A stretch of 24,870 nucleotides of DNA from JBEIUO01 sp964549785 (GTDB lineage: Bacteria; Planctomycetota; Phycisphaerae; Phycisphaerales; UBA1924): NCBI GenBank assembly GCA_964549785.1, contig CAZJXA010000021.1, forward strand, positions 1 to 24,870, given 5' to 3'. The translations under genes and the position numbers were made by a program. Shown here piece after piece: positions 13,797 to 20,246 of this stretch. Position 1 is the stretch's first letter. The number at the start of each line of letters is the position of its first letter. The notes beneath the pieces are model-generated. The model was not told where the DNA came from. It saw only the letters and a list, made by a program, of their open reading frames with translations, and searched no databases.

Positions 13797-14197
13797 GCAC
13801 GTCGAAGTCACTTGCGGAAGAACTACCCGACGCAATTGCCAAAGTCAGCGAATTGATCGGAAGCATGAACGCGCAAGGAAACGAGCTAAATGCTGTCTGT
13901 CCTGGCGCTGGCGACGGCACTCACATGGTCATGAAACTCCTGCGCGTCAAACGAGACGTTGCAGTGGCAGCGATGCAAAGCGGTGACGTGGTGGCGATGC
14001 TCACCGCTTATCTGCAGCTCGCGCCAGCACTTAAGCTTACGACAGAGGATGCGCCGCCGGCCGATGCGGACTTTCCGAAGCCTGGCAGAAAAGATGGCGG
14101 CACTCCATGCGGCGAGTGTCATTTGAGCCCCGGCGAGGTTTGCGATATCTGCGGAGCAATTGAGCCGCGTAGATCGTCCGACTTCTCGCCAAAATAG
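13793..14197 (+). CDS. Zinc-ribbon protein at the end of the integrase operon
   Basis: 134 residues; ATG 13793 overlaps the integrase stop as ATGA. The first 80 residues are helical (L-A-E-E-L-P-D-A-I-A-K-V-S-E-L-I-G-S-M-N, then M-V-M-K-L-L-R-V-K-R-D-V-A-V-A-A-M). The C-terminus carries a four-cysteine zinc knuckle, C-G-E-C-H-L-S-P-G-E-V-C-D-I-C-G (C-x2-C-x7-C-x2-C). The helical part has N-E-L-N-A-V-C-P-G-A-G-D-G-T, which has no known motif. Coupling to int suggests a recombination or regulatory partner; unproven. Its last codons overlap one candidate integrase arm site. Confidence 0.7.
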   Translation: MSTSKSLAEELPDAIAKVSELIGSMNAQGNELNAVCPGAGDGTHMVMKLLRVKRDVAVAAMQSGDVVAMLTAYLQLAPALKLTTEDAPPADADFPKPGRKDGGTPCGECHLSPGEVCDICGAIEPRRSSDFSPK

Positions 14198-14223
14198 CCC
14201 CGCTAAACGCCCATCGTCCGACT
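14173..14223. repeat. Direct repeats left of the att core (candidate integrase arm sites)
   Basis: ATCGTCCGACT occurs at 14173-14183 and 14213-14223, exactly 40 bases apart. GTCCGACT recurs twice, back to back and inverted, in the palindrome at 14374-14395 on the other side of the tRNA fragment. Phage integrases bind such arm sites on both sides of the core, so this is the expected attP architecture. Protein binding is not shown. Confidence 0.55.
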
Positions 14224-14251
14224 ATTAAGGCGTTGAATTTGCTCGGTTCGC

Positions 14252-14301
14252 TCTGACTTTTAATCAGATGGTCGAGGGTTCGATCCCCTCCCCGCTCACC
14301 A
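14252..14301 (+). other. attP core: 3' half of a tRNA-Lys(UUU) gene
   Basis: The stretch matches a tRNA from the anticodon arm to the CCA. Anticodon stem TCTGA/TCAGA (14252-14256, 14264-14268) closes the loop CTTTTAA with anticodon TTT (14259-14261). Then come the variable bases TGGTC, the T stem GAGGG/CCCTC with loop TTCGATC (14274-14290), acceptor strand CCCGCTC (14291-14297), discriminator A and CCA. No matching 5' half (a GAGCGGG strand and D arm) is found upstream, so this is not a working tRNA gene. A 3' tRNA piece next to an integrase is the classic identity block that restores the host tRNA on integration. Confidence 0.82.
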
Positions 14302-14336
14302 CAAAAACAGCAATCACATCAAGAACTTAAGAAACA

Positions 14337-14362
14337 CCGTCGCCGGAACAACCGGCGAACGG
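14337..14362. terminator. Hairpin between attP and the lysis cassette
   Basis: CGCCGG (14341-14346) pairs with CCGGCG (14352-14357) around the loop AACAA. The stem is extended by CCGT (14337-14340) with ACGG (14359-14362) across one bulged A. On the minus strand it is followed by GTTTCTT. It may end both the lysis transcript coming from the right and the integrase transcript coming from the left. It lacks a strong T-run, so efficiency is uncertain. Confidence 0.45.
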
Positions 14363-14373
14363 CAGCGGGTTTG

Positions 14374-14395
14374 AAAAGTCGGACGTCCGACTTTT
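14374..14395. repeat. Perfect 22-base palindrome right of attP
   Basis: AAAAGTCGGAC (14374-14384) is followed immediately by its exact reverse complement (14385-14395). With AAAA and TTTT at its ends it looks like a bidirectional terminator, but it has no loop bases, which is poor for RNA hairpins. It contains two inverted copies of GTCCGACT, the unit repeated left of the core, so an integrase or Xis binding site is an equal option. It overlaps the stop codon of the XhlA-like gene. Confidence 0.6.
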
Positions 14396-14766
14396 TAGTG
14401 CCTGACGACCTTCGGCTGCCAGCCTTCGATCAGACGAAGACGGTTTTCGATTCGCGGCAGCCGGCCGTCTTCCTTGTCGTCGATCTTGGTCAGCCGCCGC
14501 TCATGCGCCTGGACCGTCGGCGAGTGATCAACCAGCCATGTCACAAAGCCCCACAGCGCACCCACGATGATCACCATCGAGATCACCGTGGCCCCGACTT
14601 TGGAGTATGACATCGGTTCAGGCCGACCCGCTTCGCGCTCGAGGAGTTTTTTCACGCCGGCGTCGATCCCTACGATGTTGATATCCATCCGGGTGACGTC
14701 GCGCTGCAGCACCGCGACATTGGTTTCGACGGTGGCGATCCGCTGTTCCATGTCGTGCTGGCTCAT
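14395..14766 (-). CDS. XhlA-like coiled-coil membrane protein of the lysis cassette
   Basis: 123 residues. An N-terminal coiled coil (about residues 5-45, T-V-E-T-N-V-A-V-L-Q-R-D-V-T-R-M-D) is followed by one membrane helix (about 57-77, G-A-T-V-I-S-M-V-I-I-V-G-A-L-W-G-F). A second charged helix follows (E-R-R-L-T-K-I-D-D-K-E-D). This order resembles haemolysin XhlA-type proteins found with phage holins. It overlaps the Rz1-like stop as ATGA. A role in holin function or membrane lesion formation is inferred from position and plan. Confidence 0.68.
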   Translation of the reverse strand: MSQHDMEQRIATVETNVAVLQRDVTRMDINIVGIDAGVKKLLEREAGRPEPMSYSKVGATVISMVIIVGALWGFVTWLVDHSPTVQAHERRLTKIDDKEDGRLPRIENRLRLIEGWQPKVVRH

Positions 14767-15041
14767 GACGTCTTAGGGTCCTTGGCTGCGGGTTTGGCCG
14801 GGGCAGAGCGCACGCCCGCGCACGGGTCGACCCCCTTCGGCGGTTTGCATAGAGCGGCGCGGCCGAGGTTGTTGCCCTCGATCATGACCGCCGTGCCCTC
14901 AGTCAGCTTGTCCTCGCGGCTGATGCAGACGTGCGCCAGTGCGGCGCACGCTGGCTCAGCAGTCGCGACAATGGTGCTTTGTGCGCAACCGCTCAGCAGC
15001 CCCAGGCCGCAGAGCACCAGCGCGAGCTTTAAGAGCTGCAT
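14763..15041 (-). CDS. Rz1-like outer-membrane spanin lipoprotein
   Basis: 92 residues with a lipoprotein signal, M-Q-L-L-K-L-A-L-V-L to the lipobox L-L-S-G-C, lipid-modified at Cys19. AGGA lies about 8 bases before ATG 15041. The mature part is short, carries several Cys (A-E-P-A-C, H-V-C, A-L-C-K-P-P, D-P-C-A-G) and has a Pro/Ala/Lys-rich tail, as in o-spanins. Its start lies within the preceding gene in another frame, 86 bases of overlap, which is the known Rz/Rz1 arrangement. It should join the outer membrane to the i-spanin at lysis. Confidence 0.75.
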   Translation of the reverse strand: MQLLKLALVLCGLGLLSGCAQSTIVATAEPACAALAHVCISREDKLTEGTAVMIEGNNLGRAALCKPPKGVDPCAGVRSAPAKPAAKDPKTS

Positions 15042-15201
15042 CGGTCAATCCTTTCGTTTGCGTGTTGATGGTGGCAACGGCGGTCGCCGCGCCGCGCTGC
15101 TCGGCTTTCTTGCCGCTGTCCCACATGAAAACTGTCGTCACCAGGCCGAGGATCGCGGCCAGGATGGCACCGTTCAAACTGCCGAAAATCGCCTTGATCA
15201 T
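14956..15201 (-). CDS. Rz-like inner-membrane spanin
   Basis: 81 residues. ATG 15201 overlaps the endolysin stop as ATGA with AAAGGG upstream. Residues about 8-27 (S-L-N-G-A-I-L-A-A-I-L-G-L-V-T-T-V-F-M-W) form an N-terminal membrane anchor. The rest is a charged helix (K-K-A-E-Q-R-G-A-A-T-A-V-A-T-I-N-T-Q-T-K) that would cross the periplasm. It is shorter than classical Rz, but the partly nested lipoprotein gene supports the i-spanin assignment. Confidence 0.72.
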   Translation of the reverse strand: MIKAIFGSLNGAILAAILGLVTTVFMWDSGKKAEQRGAATAVATINTQTKGLTDAALKARAGALRPGAAERLRTKHHCRDC

Positions 15202-16034
15202 TGGGGTTGCCCTTTCTCCGCCGGCGGCACGGGTTTCGCATCGGTGATCAGCCGGCGGCCAAACACCGTTGCCAGGCCGAACACGGCCAGGCCGAAGCCG
15301 ATCGACTTCGCATTGGCGCCGAAGGCGAGCAGCAACGGCTCGATCGGCTTAAGCTTGATCAGCTCGGCCGCGCCTTCGAACAGGAACTGGACGCCATCAC
15401 TGAGCCACTGCAGAAATGTGCCGAGCAGGGCGAGCAGCCCGCCGAGTACCGTTTTTGAGCTTTTGAAGGCCGCTACAGCCGCGTTCGTTTTTTCCTGTAG
15501 GGTGACACCGACTTTGTTCGATGTCGCCGCCGTGGGCTTCGCTTGGCCCGGCGATTGCGTGTTCTGATCCGGGGCGGCGGTCGGGTCGACAGGTGGCGGC
15601 GCACCTGGCGGCCACCGCACCCCGCCGGGCACGATGCGGCGCTCATCGAAACTCGCGATCGAAACCGTGTCGCCCTGGTTGCCGGACAGCAAATAGATCC
15701 GACCGTCGCGACGGGCGACCAGCGTCCCGACGTGCCCTTCGGCCGGGTTTGGCGGCCGATCGATGACGACGATCGCGCCCTCGACCAGGGCGCACGGCGT
15801 ACCCCACAACGCCCACGACCTGGCGCGCAGCGGTTCGGCCGGCAACGGATACCCGGCGGACTTGGCGGCGAATGCCACGGCCGCACCGCACCAGGGCGTC
15901 ACGTCGTCTTTCACCCAGCTGGCGCCGGCCGCCGCAAAATACTCCATGATCCGCGGGTTCGAGCCAGGGCCGAGGACTTCCGCGACGCCCATTTCGGCGT
16001 CGAGGATCTGCAGCCAGCGCGGTTGTGTCGTCAT
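15198..16034 (-). CDS. Endolysin, TIGR02594/CHAP-like, with hydrophobic C-terminal tail
   Basis: 278 residues; AGAGGG lies 7 bases before ATG 16034. The N-terminal half has the TIGR02594 cysteine-hydrolase plan: catalytic-type Cys49 in T-P-W-C-G-A-A-V-A-F, R-A-R-S-W-A-L-W-G, then His101 in E-G-H-V-G-T-L and Asn119 in L-S-G-N-Q-G-D. After a Pro/Ala-rich linker (about 145-185) two hydrophobic stretches follow (about 193-225 and 231-257, L-L-A-L-L-G-T-F-L-Q-W-L and I-G-F-G-L-A-V-F-G-L-A). Most simple lysins lack such a tail. It could anchor the enzyme in the inner membrane until lysis or serve holin-like functions. No separate classical holin is obvious in the cassette. Confidence 0.8.
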   Translation of the reverse strand: MTTQPRWLQILDAEMGVAEVLGPGSNPRIMEYFAAAGASWVKDDVTPWCGAAVAFAAKSAGYPLPAEPLRARSWALWGTPCALVEGAIVVIDRPPNPAEGHVGTLVARRDGRIYLLSGNQGDTVSIASFDERRIVPGGVRWPPGAPPPVDPTAAPDQNTQSPGQAKPTAATSNKVGVTLQEKTNAAVAAFKSSKTVLGGLLALLGTFLQWLSDGVQFLFEGAAELIKLKPIEPLLLAFGANAKSIGFGLAVFGLATVFGRRLITDAKPVPPAEKGQPQ

Positions 16035-16048
16035 CGTTTGCCCTCTCG

Positions 16049-16732
16049 TCAGCGCAGTGAGATGGAAATCGCGTTGGCGATCGTCGGACCGCCCGATGAG
16101 ATTGACGCCGAAACCGTGCGCGGTGTCTCAGCAGCTAGCGAGCTTGCATCCGCTGCGCTGAACCCCACAGTTTCGGTGATGGTGTCGGTTCGCTCGGTGA
16201 CGCCCGTCCAGGCATAGGTCGAACTGACGTTTGAATGTCCAATCGCCAGCACCATGCCGTCGGCATTGACGTTGACGTTCAGCGCCGGCGCTGTCGTGCT
16301 CCCGCTGCCCGCTGTTGCAACGGCAGTAATTGAACTGAGATTGTAGGCTGCCCATACGGCGATTGCGCACCGCGTCATGGTCCCTGACCAGGTGATCGCG
16401 ACCGTCGCCGTCGTGCCGGTCACGCCCGTAAAGGCATAGAACGCGATCGTGGACGCCTGCCCCCCCGCGGTGTGATCTCGCTTGTGAATTAGGGTGCCGG
16501 CCACCCCGCCAACCGTGAACGCCGATATCGTTCGAGCTGAACTCTCGGTCGCGTACACACCGACGATCACCGTCCGCGACGATCCCGTATCGGTGCCAAT
16601 TGCAGTCGACGCAAAGCTGTAAGTGGCGAGGTCTGACCCGCTCGCAGCAGCCGTCTGATAAGACAGGGTCGGCGGTCCGCCGGCCGCCGCCGCGCCTGCA
16701 AATCCAACGATCCCGACGAGGCCGGGTAGCAT
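16049..16732 (-). CDS. Accessory virion or receptor-binding protein, unknown fold
   Basis: 227 residues from M-L-P-G-L-V-G-I-V-G. ATG 16732 overlaps the tail-fibre stop as TGATG. The sequence is rich in Ser, Thr, Ala and Gly with alternating beta strands (T-V-I-V-G-V-Y-A-T-E-S, then T-I-A-F-Y-A-F-T-G-V-T-G and V-A-I-T-W-S-G), like Ig-like or jelly-roll phage surface modules. It has one hydrophobic Gly/Ala-rich N-terminal stretch and no enzymatic motif. Its place between the tail fibre and the lysin suggests a fibre-tip or decoration protein. Confidence 0.68.
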   Translation of the reverse strand: MLPGLVGIVGFAGAAAAGGPPTLSYQTAAASGSDLATYSFASTAIGTDTGSSRTVIVGVYATESSARTISAFTVGGVAGTLIHKRDHTAGGQASTIAFYAFTGVTGTTATVAITWSGTMTRCAIAVWAAYNLSSITAVATAGSGSTTAPALNVNVNADGMVLAIGHSNVSSTYAWTGVTERTDTITETVGFSAADASSLAAETPRTVSASISSGGPTIANAISISLR

Positions 16733-19700
16733 CACACCACCGCCTTGACGAGGTTTGCGACGATCTCATTCGACGCCGTCACCTGGTAGAACAGCACGTC
16801 GACCTTGCTCGCCGTCGTCGTCAGCACGGGCGCGGTGCCGCCGGCGAATTTCCAGTTAGATCCATAGCTCAGGGTGCGTGTTCCCGTGCCATCCTGCGCA
16901 ATGCGAATGAAACCGCTCTGCCCGACTTTCGTCGCGTTGGTCGGGTTCGCCAGCGTGCGATCGCCAGCCAGTGTCACGCTGAAGTTCAGGCCAGCAGCAA
17001 AGTCGGGTGTGATCGTCGCACCGTCCGTCAGAGCCACGGTCGCGCCCGCCGCCCAGGCCTCGGCTGGCGACAGCGCCAAGTTGCCGGCCGCAGCCGAGCG
17101 GAACTCCGCCCCCGTCGCGAGCTCAGTCGCGCCGACGTAGGTTGTCGAGGCGGCCTGCTTAATGTTGTCGAAGGCGGTCGCCGGCACCGTCACATCGGAC
17201 AAGTTCGCCGACTTGACGAGTTTCAAACTGAGATCCGCCGCGACTTCGGCCAGCGTGTCGAACGCGGCCGAGACGCCGTTCCGAACCGACGAGAGAATGC
17301 TCGCGGTCAGCCCCGCGATGGTCTCGCCCCCGTCGGCCAGCAGCTTGCCGGTCAAACCATTGAACACCGCAATCCGCAAGTCGACGGACGAGGCCGGGCC
17401 GACCACGTCGCCGGTGCCGGCGCCATCCGTGCCTTTGTTGCCGGTGCGATAGAAGGCGATCGAAACCTGCATGTTGTTCGTCAGCGTGCCGGCACCGCCG
17501 ACGAGCTGAATGGGGAACGTGTCATAGCCGCCGGCGTCGGTCATGGCCCCGGTGATCGCAAACTCGAGGAAGTTCGTTCCGGGCGCGGCGATGTCGACTA
17601 TTCGCAGGGTGCCGCGATGCGCCGTGTTCGTGCTGTCGTCCCAGGTTGCGATCGCCGTCGCCTGCGAGGCCCCGAGCCGGTTCGTCTCCGAGATGTGCAG
17701 CGCCGTCGCCGACGCCGGCGTCGCGTTGTTGATCAGCAGCTTGCCGGCCGTCGGATCGCCAGCAACGGCCGTGTTCCACAAGTAATCGAGGCCGACATTC
17801 GGTCCGGCCGCGCCAGAAGGACCTGGATTGCCGTTGGCGCCAGGCTCGCCTTGCGTGCCGCGCTGGCCTTTGATCAAAACTTCGTTGAGAACGGGGCTCG
17901 CCGCCGGCGAGTTGACTTGCCAGCCGAGTTCACCCTGCGCGCCAGCGCCACCAGTGAAAATACGTCCATCAGCATAACGAATGACTGGCCCGTACTGCAG
18001 AACGGTTCCGCAAATAGAAAACTCGGCGATGACGCCAACCGGGTCGAGGCCAACCATGATCGCGTGCGTCTGCAGGGTTGTCGTGGATGCGCCGTCGCAG
18101 CAGTTGTGGTTGGCGTTGTAGCCACTCGCCCAGATCACATTTCCCGCGCGGATATATGTGGTCTCATTTTGTGCGCAGCCACCGATGCGAATATCGGTCA
18201 CCAGCCCCTGAAACGCACCGGCCGGCTGAGTAATCACGCCTTTCGACACTAAGGTGCCGTCGCCGATCTGACCGGCGTTGTTGTGTCCCCAAAAGACTGC
18301 CTTGCCGGTCACGGTGATACCGCCGACGACCCCACCGTAACCGCCGCCAACGATTTTCGTAAATCCCTCGGTGTGCGGAATGGCGACAAACGAACTGCGG
18401 TTCGTCGTGTCACTCGCGCCCTGCGCCAGCTGCCCGTTGCCGTTATGGCCGGCGCCATGAAGGGCACCTGCGTTGGTCCGAACAATGATCGTGCCGGTGA
18501 AAACCGAAACCCCGTTGTCGCTGCCACTCATCGCGAGAACTTCGGCGATACCCGTCAGCGACGCGTTGATCTTGGCACGGTTCGCACTCGTCGTCGTGCC
18601 GTCGCCAAGCTGCCCGGTCGAGTTCATACCCCATCGCGCGAACTCGCCCGTCGTCAGGCGCGCCGCAACGGTGTGCGGATAGCCGCCGACCGATAGCGTG
18701 TCGACGTTGAGCAATGCCGTACCAGTCGCATTGTCGAGAACCGGCGTGATCGTTGTCGTCGACGTGCCGATGGTGACGCCGTCGCCGCGCTGGCCGTGGC
18801 TATTGCTGCCGATCGAGTAAAGCTTGTTATCGTCAGTGATGAAGAACACGACATTGGTGTCGGACTGGCTGCCGCGTGACGCGACGATCTCGCGGATCTT
18901 GATACCGGCGTCGAAGAAATAGGCGATCCGCTTGAAGCGGAACAACGACGTCGTGTTGCCGTGACCGAGCAGGTTCGCAGCACCATCGCCGGCCGAGTGC
19001 ACCCAACCGAGATCGTCGATAACGTAGTGCCGGCCATTCGAGCTGACGAGTTTCTGGATCGCGGTTGGTTGATTTTCGAACGGGATGATTTCAGGGATCA
19101 GCGCGTCGCGTGTCCCAAAGATCATGTTTTTGTTGTTCGCGCCGTCACCCCACGCCATCACGGTTTTGCTGTCGAACACGGCCGCGCGCGCTAAGCCAGA
19201 ATTGAACCGCCCAGGTGAGATGTGCGACGCAATGCGGCCAGCTAAGGACGATGCCCCGCCTCCGACCGAAACCCAATTGGCGCCGTCATAGGCCACGCTG
19301 CGCCGCTCAGCCAGCGCAACGGCGCGCCAGCCTTTCGCCGGCGTCACGTAGGACCAGGCGCCAGCGACGCGCATCGCGACCTGATCGGATTTGCCAGCCC
19401 AAACGCCGGTCGCACCGGCCGGGATGATCCAGGCCAGGCCGTCGGCCGGTGCGCCTGGCGGCACCGTAAGCAGCATCGTCTCCACGACCAGCGTCACGGT
19501 GCCGGTTGCCAACTTGGCCAGTGTCACAGCACCAGTCTGCAGGTCCGCCGTCTCGACGGCAGCCGTTGCAATGTCCCCGGCCTGCACCTGGTTGCGGATC
19601 GCGAGGTCGCCGAGACCGAGGTTTGTGCGTGCCGCTTCGGCGGTTGTGGCGCCGGTTCCGCCCTGGTCGATCTGGATCACGCCGAGCTCGCCCATCAGGC

Positions 19701-20193
19701 CCAGCACTTCGTCGACGTCGATCGCGACGATGCCACCGTCGGCGCCGAGCGCCAGCAGCATGTTCGTCTCTTGCGGGATCAGCACATTGCCTGCGCTGGC
19801 GTCGTCGCCGGCGCGGCGCACGGCCCGCTGCACTTCGCGGCGCAGCTCCTGGACCATCAGCACCAGCCGGTCGAAATCGGCATTGAACGTCGGCGGGTTG
19901 AAATCACCGAAACTGACATAAGACGAGCTACGCGATGGCAACAGATTGCCCTCGAGCAGCAGACGGTCACCCTCGGCCACGGTGCCGAGCAGCGTGACCT
20001 GAGCCGATGCGCTGAGCAGCAGCAGGCTATAATCCGTGTTCAGCACCAGCGTCGTGCGGCCACCCCCGCGAATTCGCGTGACGGTGAGATCGGCAGCGGC
20101 GAACAGCGGATAGGGGAAATCGTGCGGGCCCGTCTGACCAGCCGTCAGGTCGTAGCTTCTCGACCGGTTCGAAAATGAAATCGCGCCCATCAT
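16732..20193 (-). CDS. Tail fibre with T7-type N-terminus and RCC1-like beta-propeller
   Basis: 1153 residues; ATG 20193 or the adjacent ATG 20190 (AAGGGGG just upstream). Residues 1 to about 145 match the T7 tail-fibre N-terminal domain that attaches to the tail (Y-D-L-T-A-G-Q-T-G-P-H-D-F-P-Y-P). Residues about 244-308 match DUF2793 (A-T-G-V-W-A-G, then Y-V-T-P-A-K-G-W-R-A). Residues about 340-760 carry eight RCC1-like repeats, for example V-M-A-W-G-D-G, L-Y-S-I-G-S-N-S-H-G-Q-R-G-D-G, W-G-M-N-S-T-G-Q-L-G-D-G and W-G-H-N-N-A-G-Q-I-G-D-G. A short collagen-like Gly-x-y run follows (about 776-798), then a C-terminal region ending in V-D-V-L-F-Y-Q-V. The fibre should recognise the host surface. 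The propeller is the unusual part. Confidence 0.85.
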   Translation of the reverse strand: MMGAISFSNRSRSYDLTAGQTGPHDFPYPLFAAADLTVTRIRGGGRTTLVLNTDYSLLLLSASAQVTLLGTVAEGDRLLLEGNLLPSRSSSYVSFGDFNPPTFNADFDRLVLMVQELRREVQRAVRRAGDDASAGNVLIPQETNMLLALGADGGIVAIDVDEVLGLMGELGVIQIDQGGTGATTAEAARTNLGLGDLAIRNQVQAGDIATAAVETADLQTGAVTLAKLATGTVTLVVETMLLTVPPGAPADGLAWIIPAGATGVWAGKSDQVAMRVAGAWSYVTPAKGWRAVALAERRSVAYDGANWVSVGGGASSLAGRIASHISPGRFNSGLARAAVFDSKTVMAWGDGANNKNMIFGTRDALIPEIIPFENQPTAIQKLVSSNGRHYVIDDLGWVHSAGDGAANLLGHGNTTSLFRFKRIAYFFDAGIKIREIVASRGSQSDTNVVFFITDDNKLYSIGSNSHGQRGDGVTIGTSTTTITPVLDNATGTALLNVDTLSVGGYPHTVAARLTTGEFARWGMNSTGQLGDGTTTSANRAKINASLTGIAEVLAMSGSDNGVSVFTGTIIVRTNAGALHGAGHNGNGQLAQGASDTTNRSSFVAIPHTEGFTKIVGGGYGGVVGGITVTGKAVFWGHNNAGQIGDGTLVSKGVITQPAGAFQGLVTDIRIGGCAQNETTYIRAGNVIWASGYNANHNCCDGASTTTLQTHAIMVGLDPVGVIAEFSICGTVLQYGPVIRYADGRIFTGGAGAQGELGWQVNSPAASPVLNEVLIKGQRGTQGEPGANGNPGPSGAAGPNVGLDYLWNTAVAGDPTAGKLLINNATPASATALHISETNRLGASQATAIATWDDSTNTAHRGTLRIVDIAAPGTNFLEFAITGAMTDAGGYDTFPIQLVGGAGTLTNNMQVSIAFYRTGNKGTDGAGTGDVVGPASSVDLRIAVFNGLTGKLLADGGETIAGLTASILSSVRNGVSAAFDTLAEVAADLSLKLVKSANLSDVTVPATAFDNIKQAASTTYVGATELATGAEFRSAAAGNLALSPAEAWAAGATVALTDGATITPDFAAGLNFSVTLAGDRTLANPTNATKVGQSGFIRIAQDGTGTRTLSYGSNWKFAGGTAPVLTTTASKVDVLFYQVTASNEIVANLVKAVV

Positions 20194-20214
20194 CGGCCCC
20201 CTTCGTTGAGGCCG

Positions 20215-20246
20215 ACAATAGGCGCGTTGACGGGCGATAGACTTTT
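20215..20246 (-). promoter_or_regulatory. Candidate late-promoter element upstream of the tail fibre (copy 2 of a 16-base repeat)
   Basis: On the minus strand, AAAAGTCTATCGCCCG (20246-20231) is an exact copy of the element at 4048-4033. Here it is followed after 10 bases by TATTGT (20220-20215), a possible -10. The tail-fibre start lies about 20 bases further on. In both places the element directly follows the stop of an unrelated gene and precedes a late gene, which favours a shared late control signal. Confidence 0.42.

Noticed and set aside
14225..14301. A complete tRNA-Lys gene
   Set aside because: Only the half from the anticodon stem to CCA is present. The bases upstream do not form a 5' acceptor strand (GAGCGGG expected) or a proper D arm, so it is an att identity block, not a tRNA gene.
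16600..18252. A 550-codon rightward frame opposite the tail fibre
   Set aside because: Antisense of the fibre gene, Arg-rich and without domains or a ribosome-binding site.
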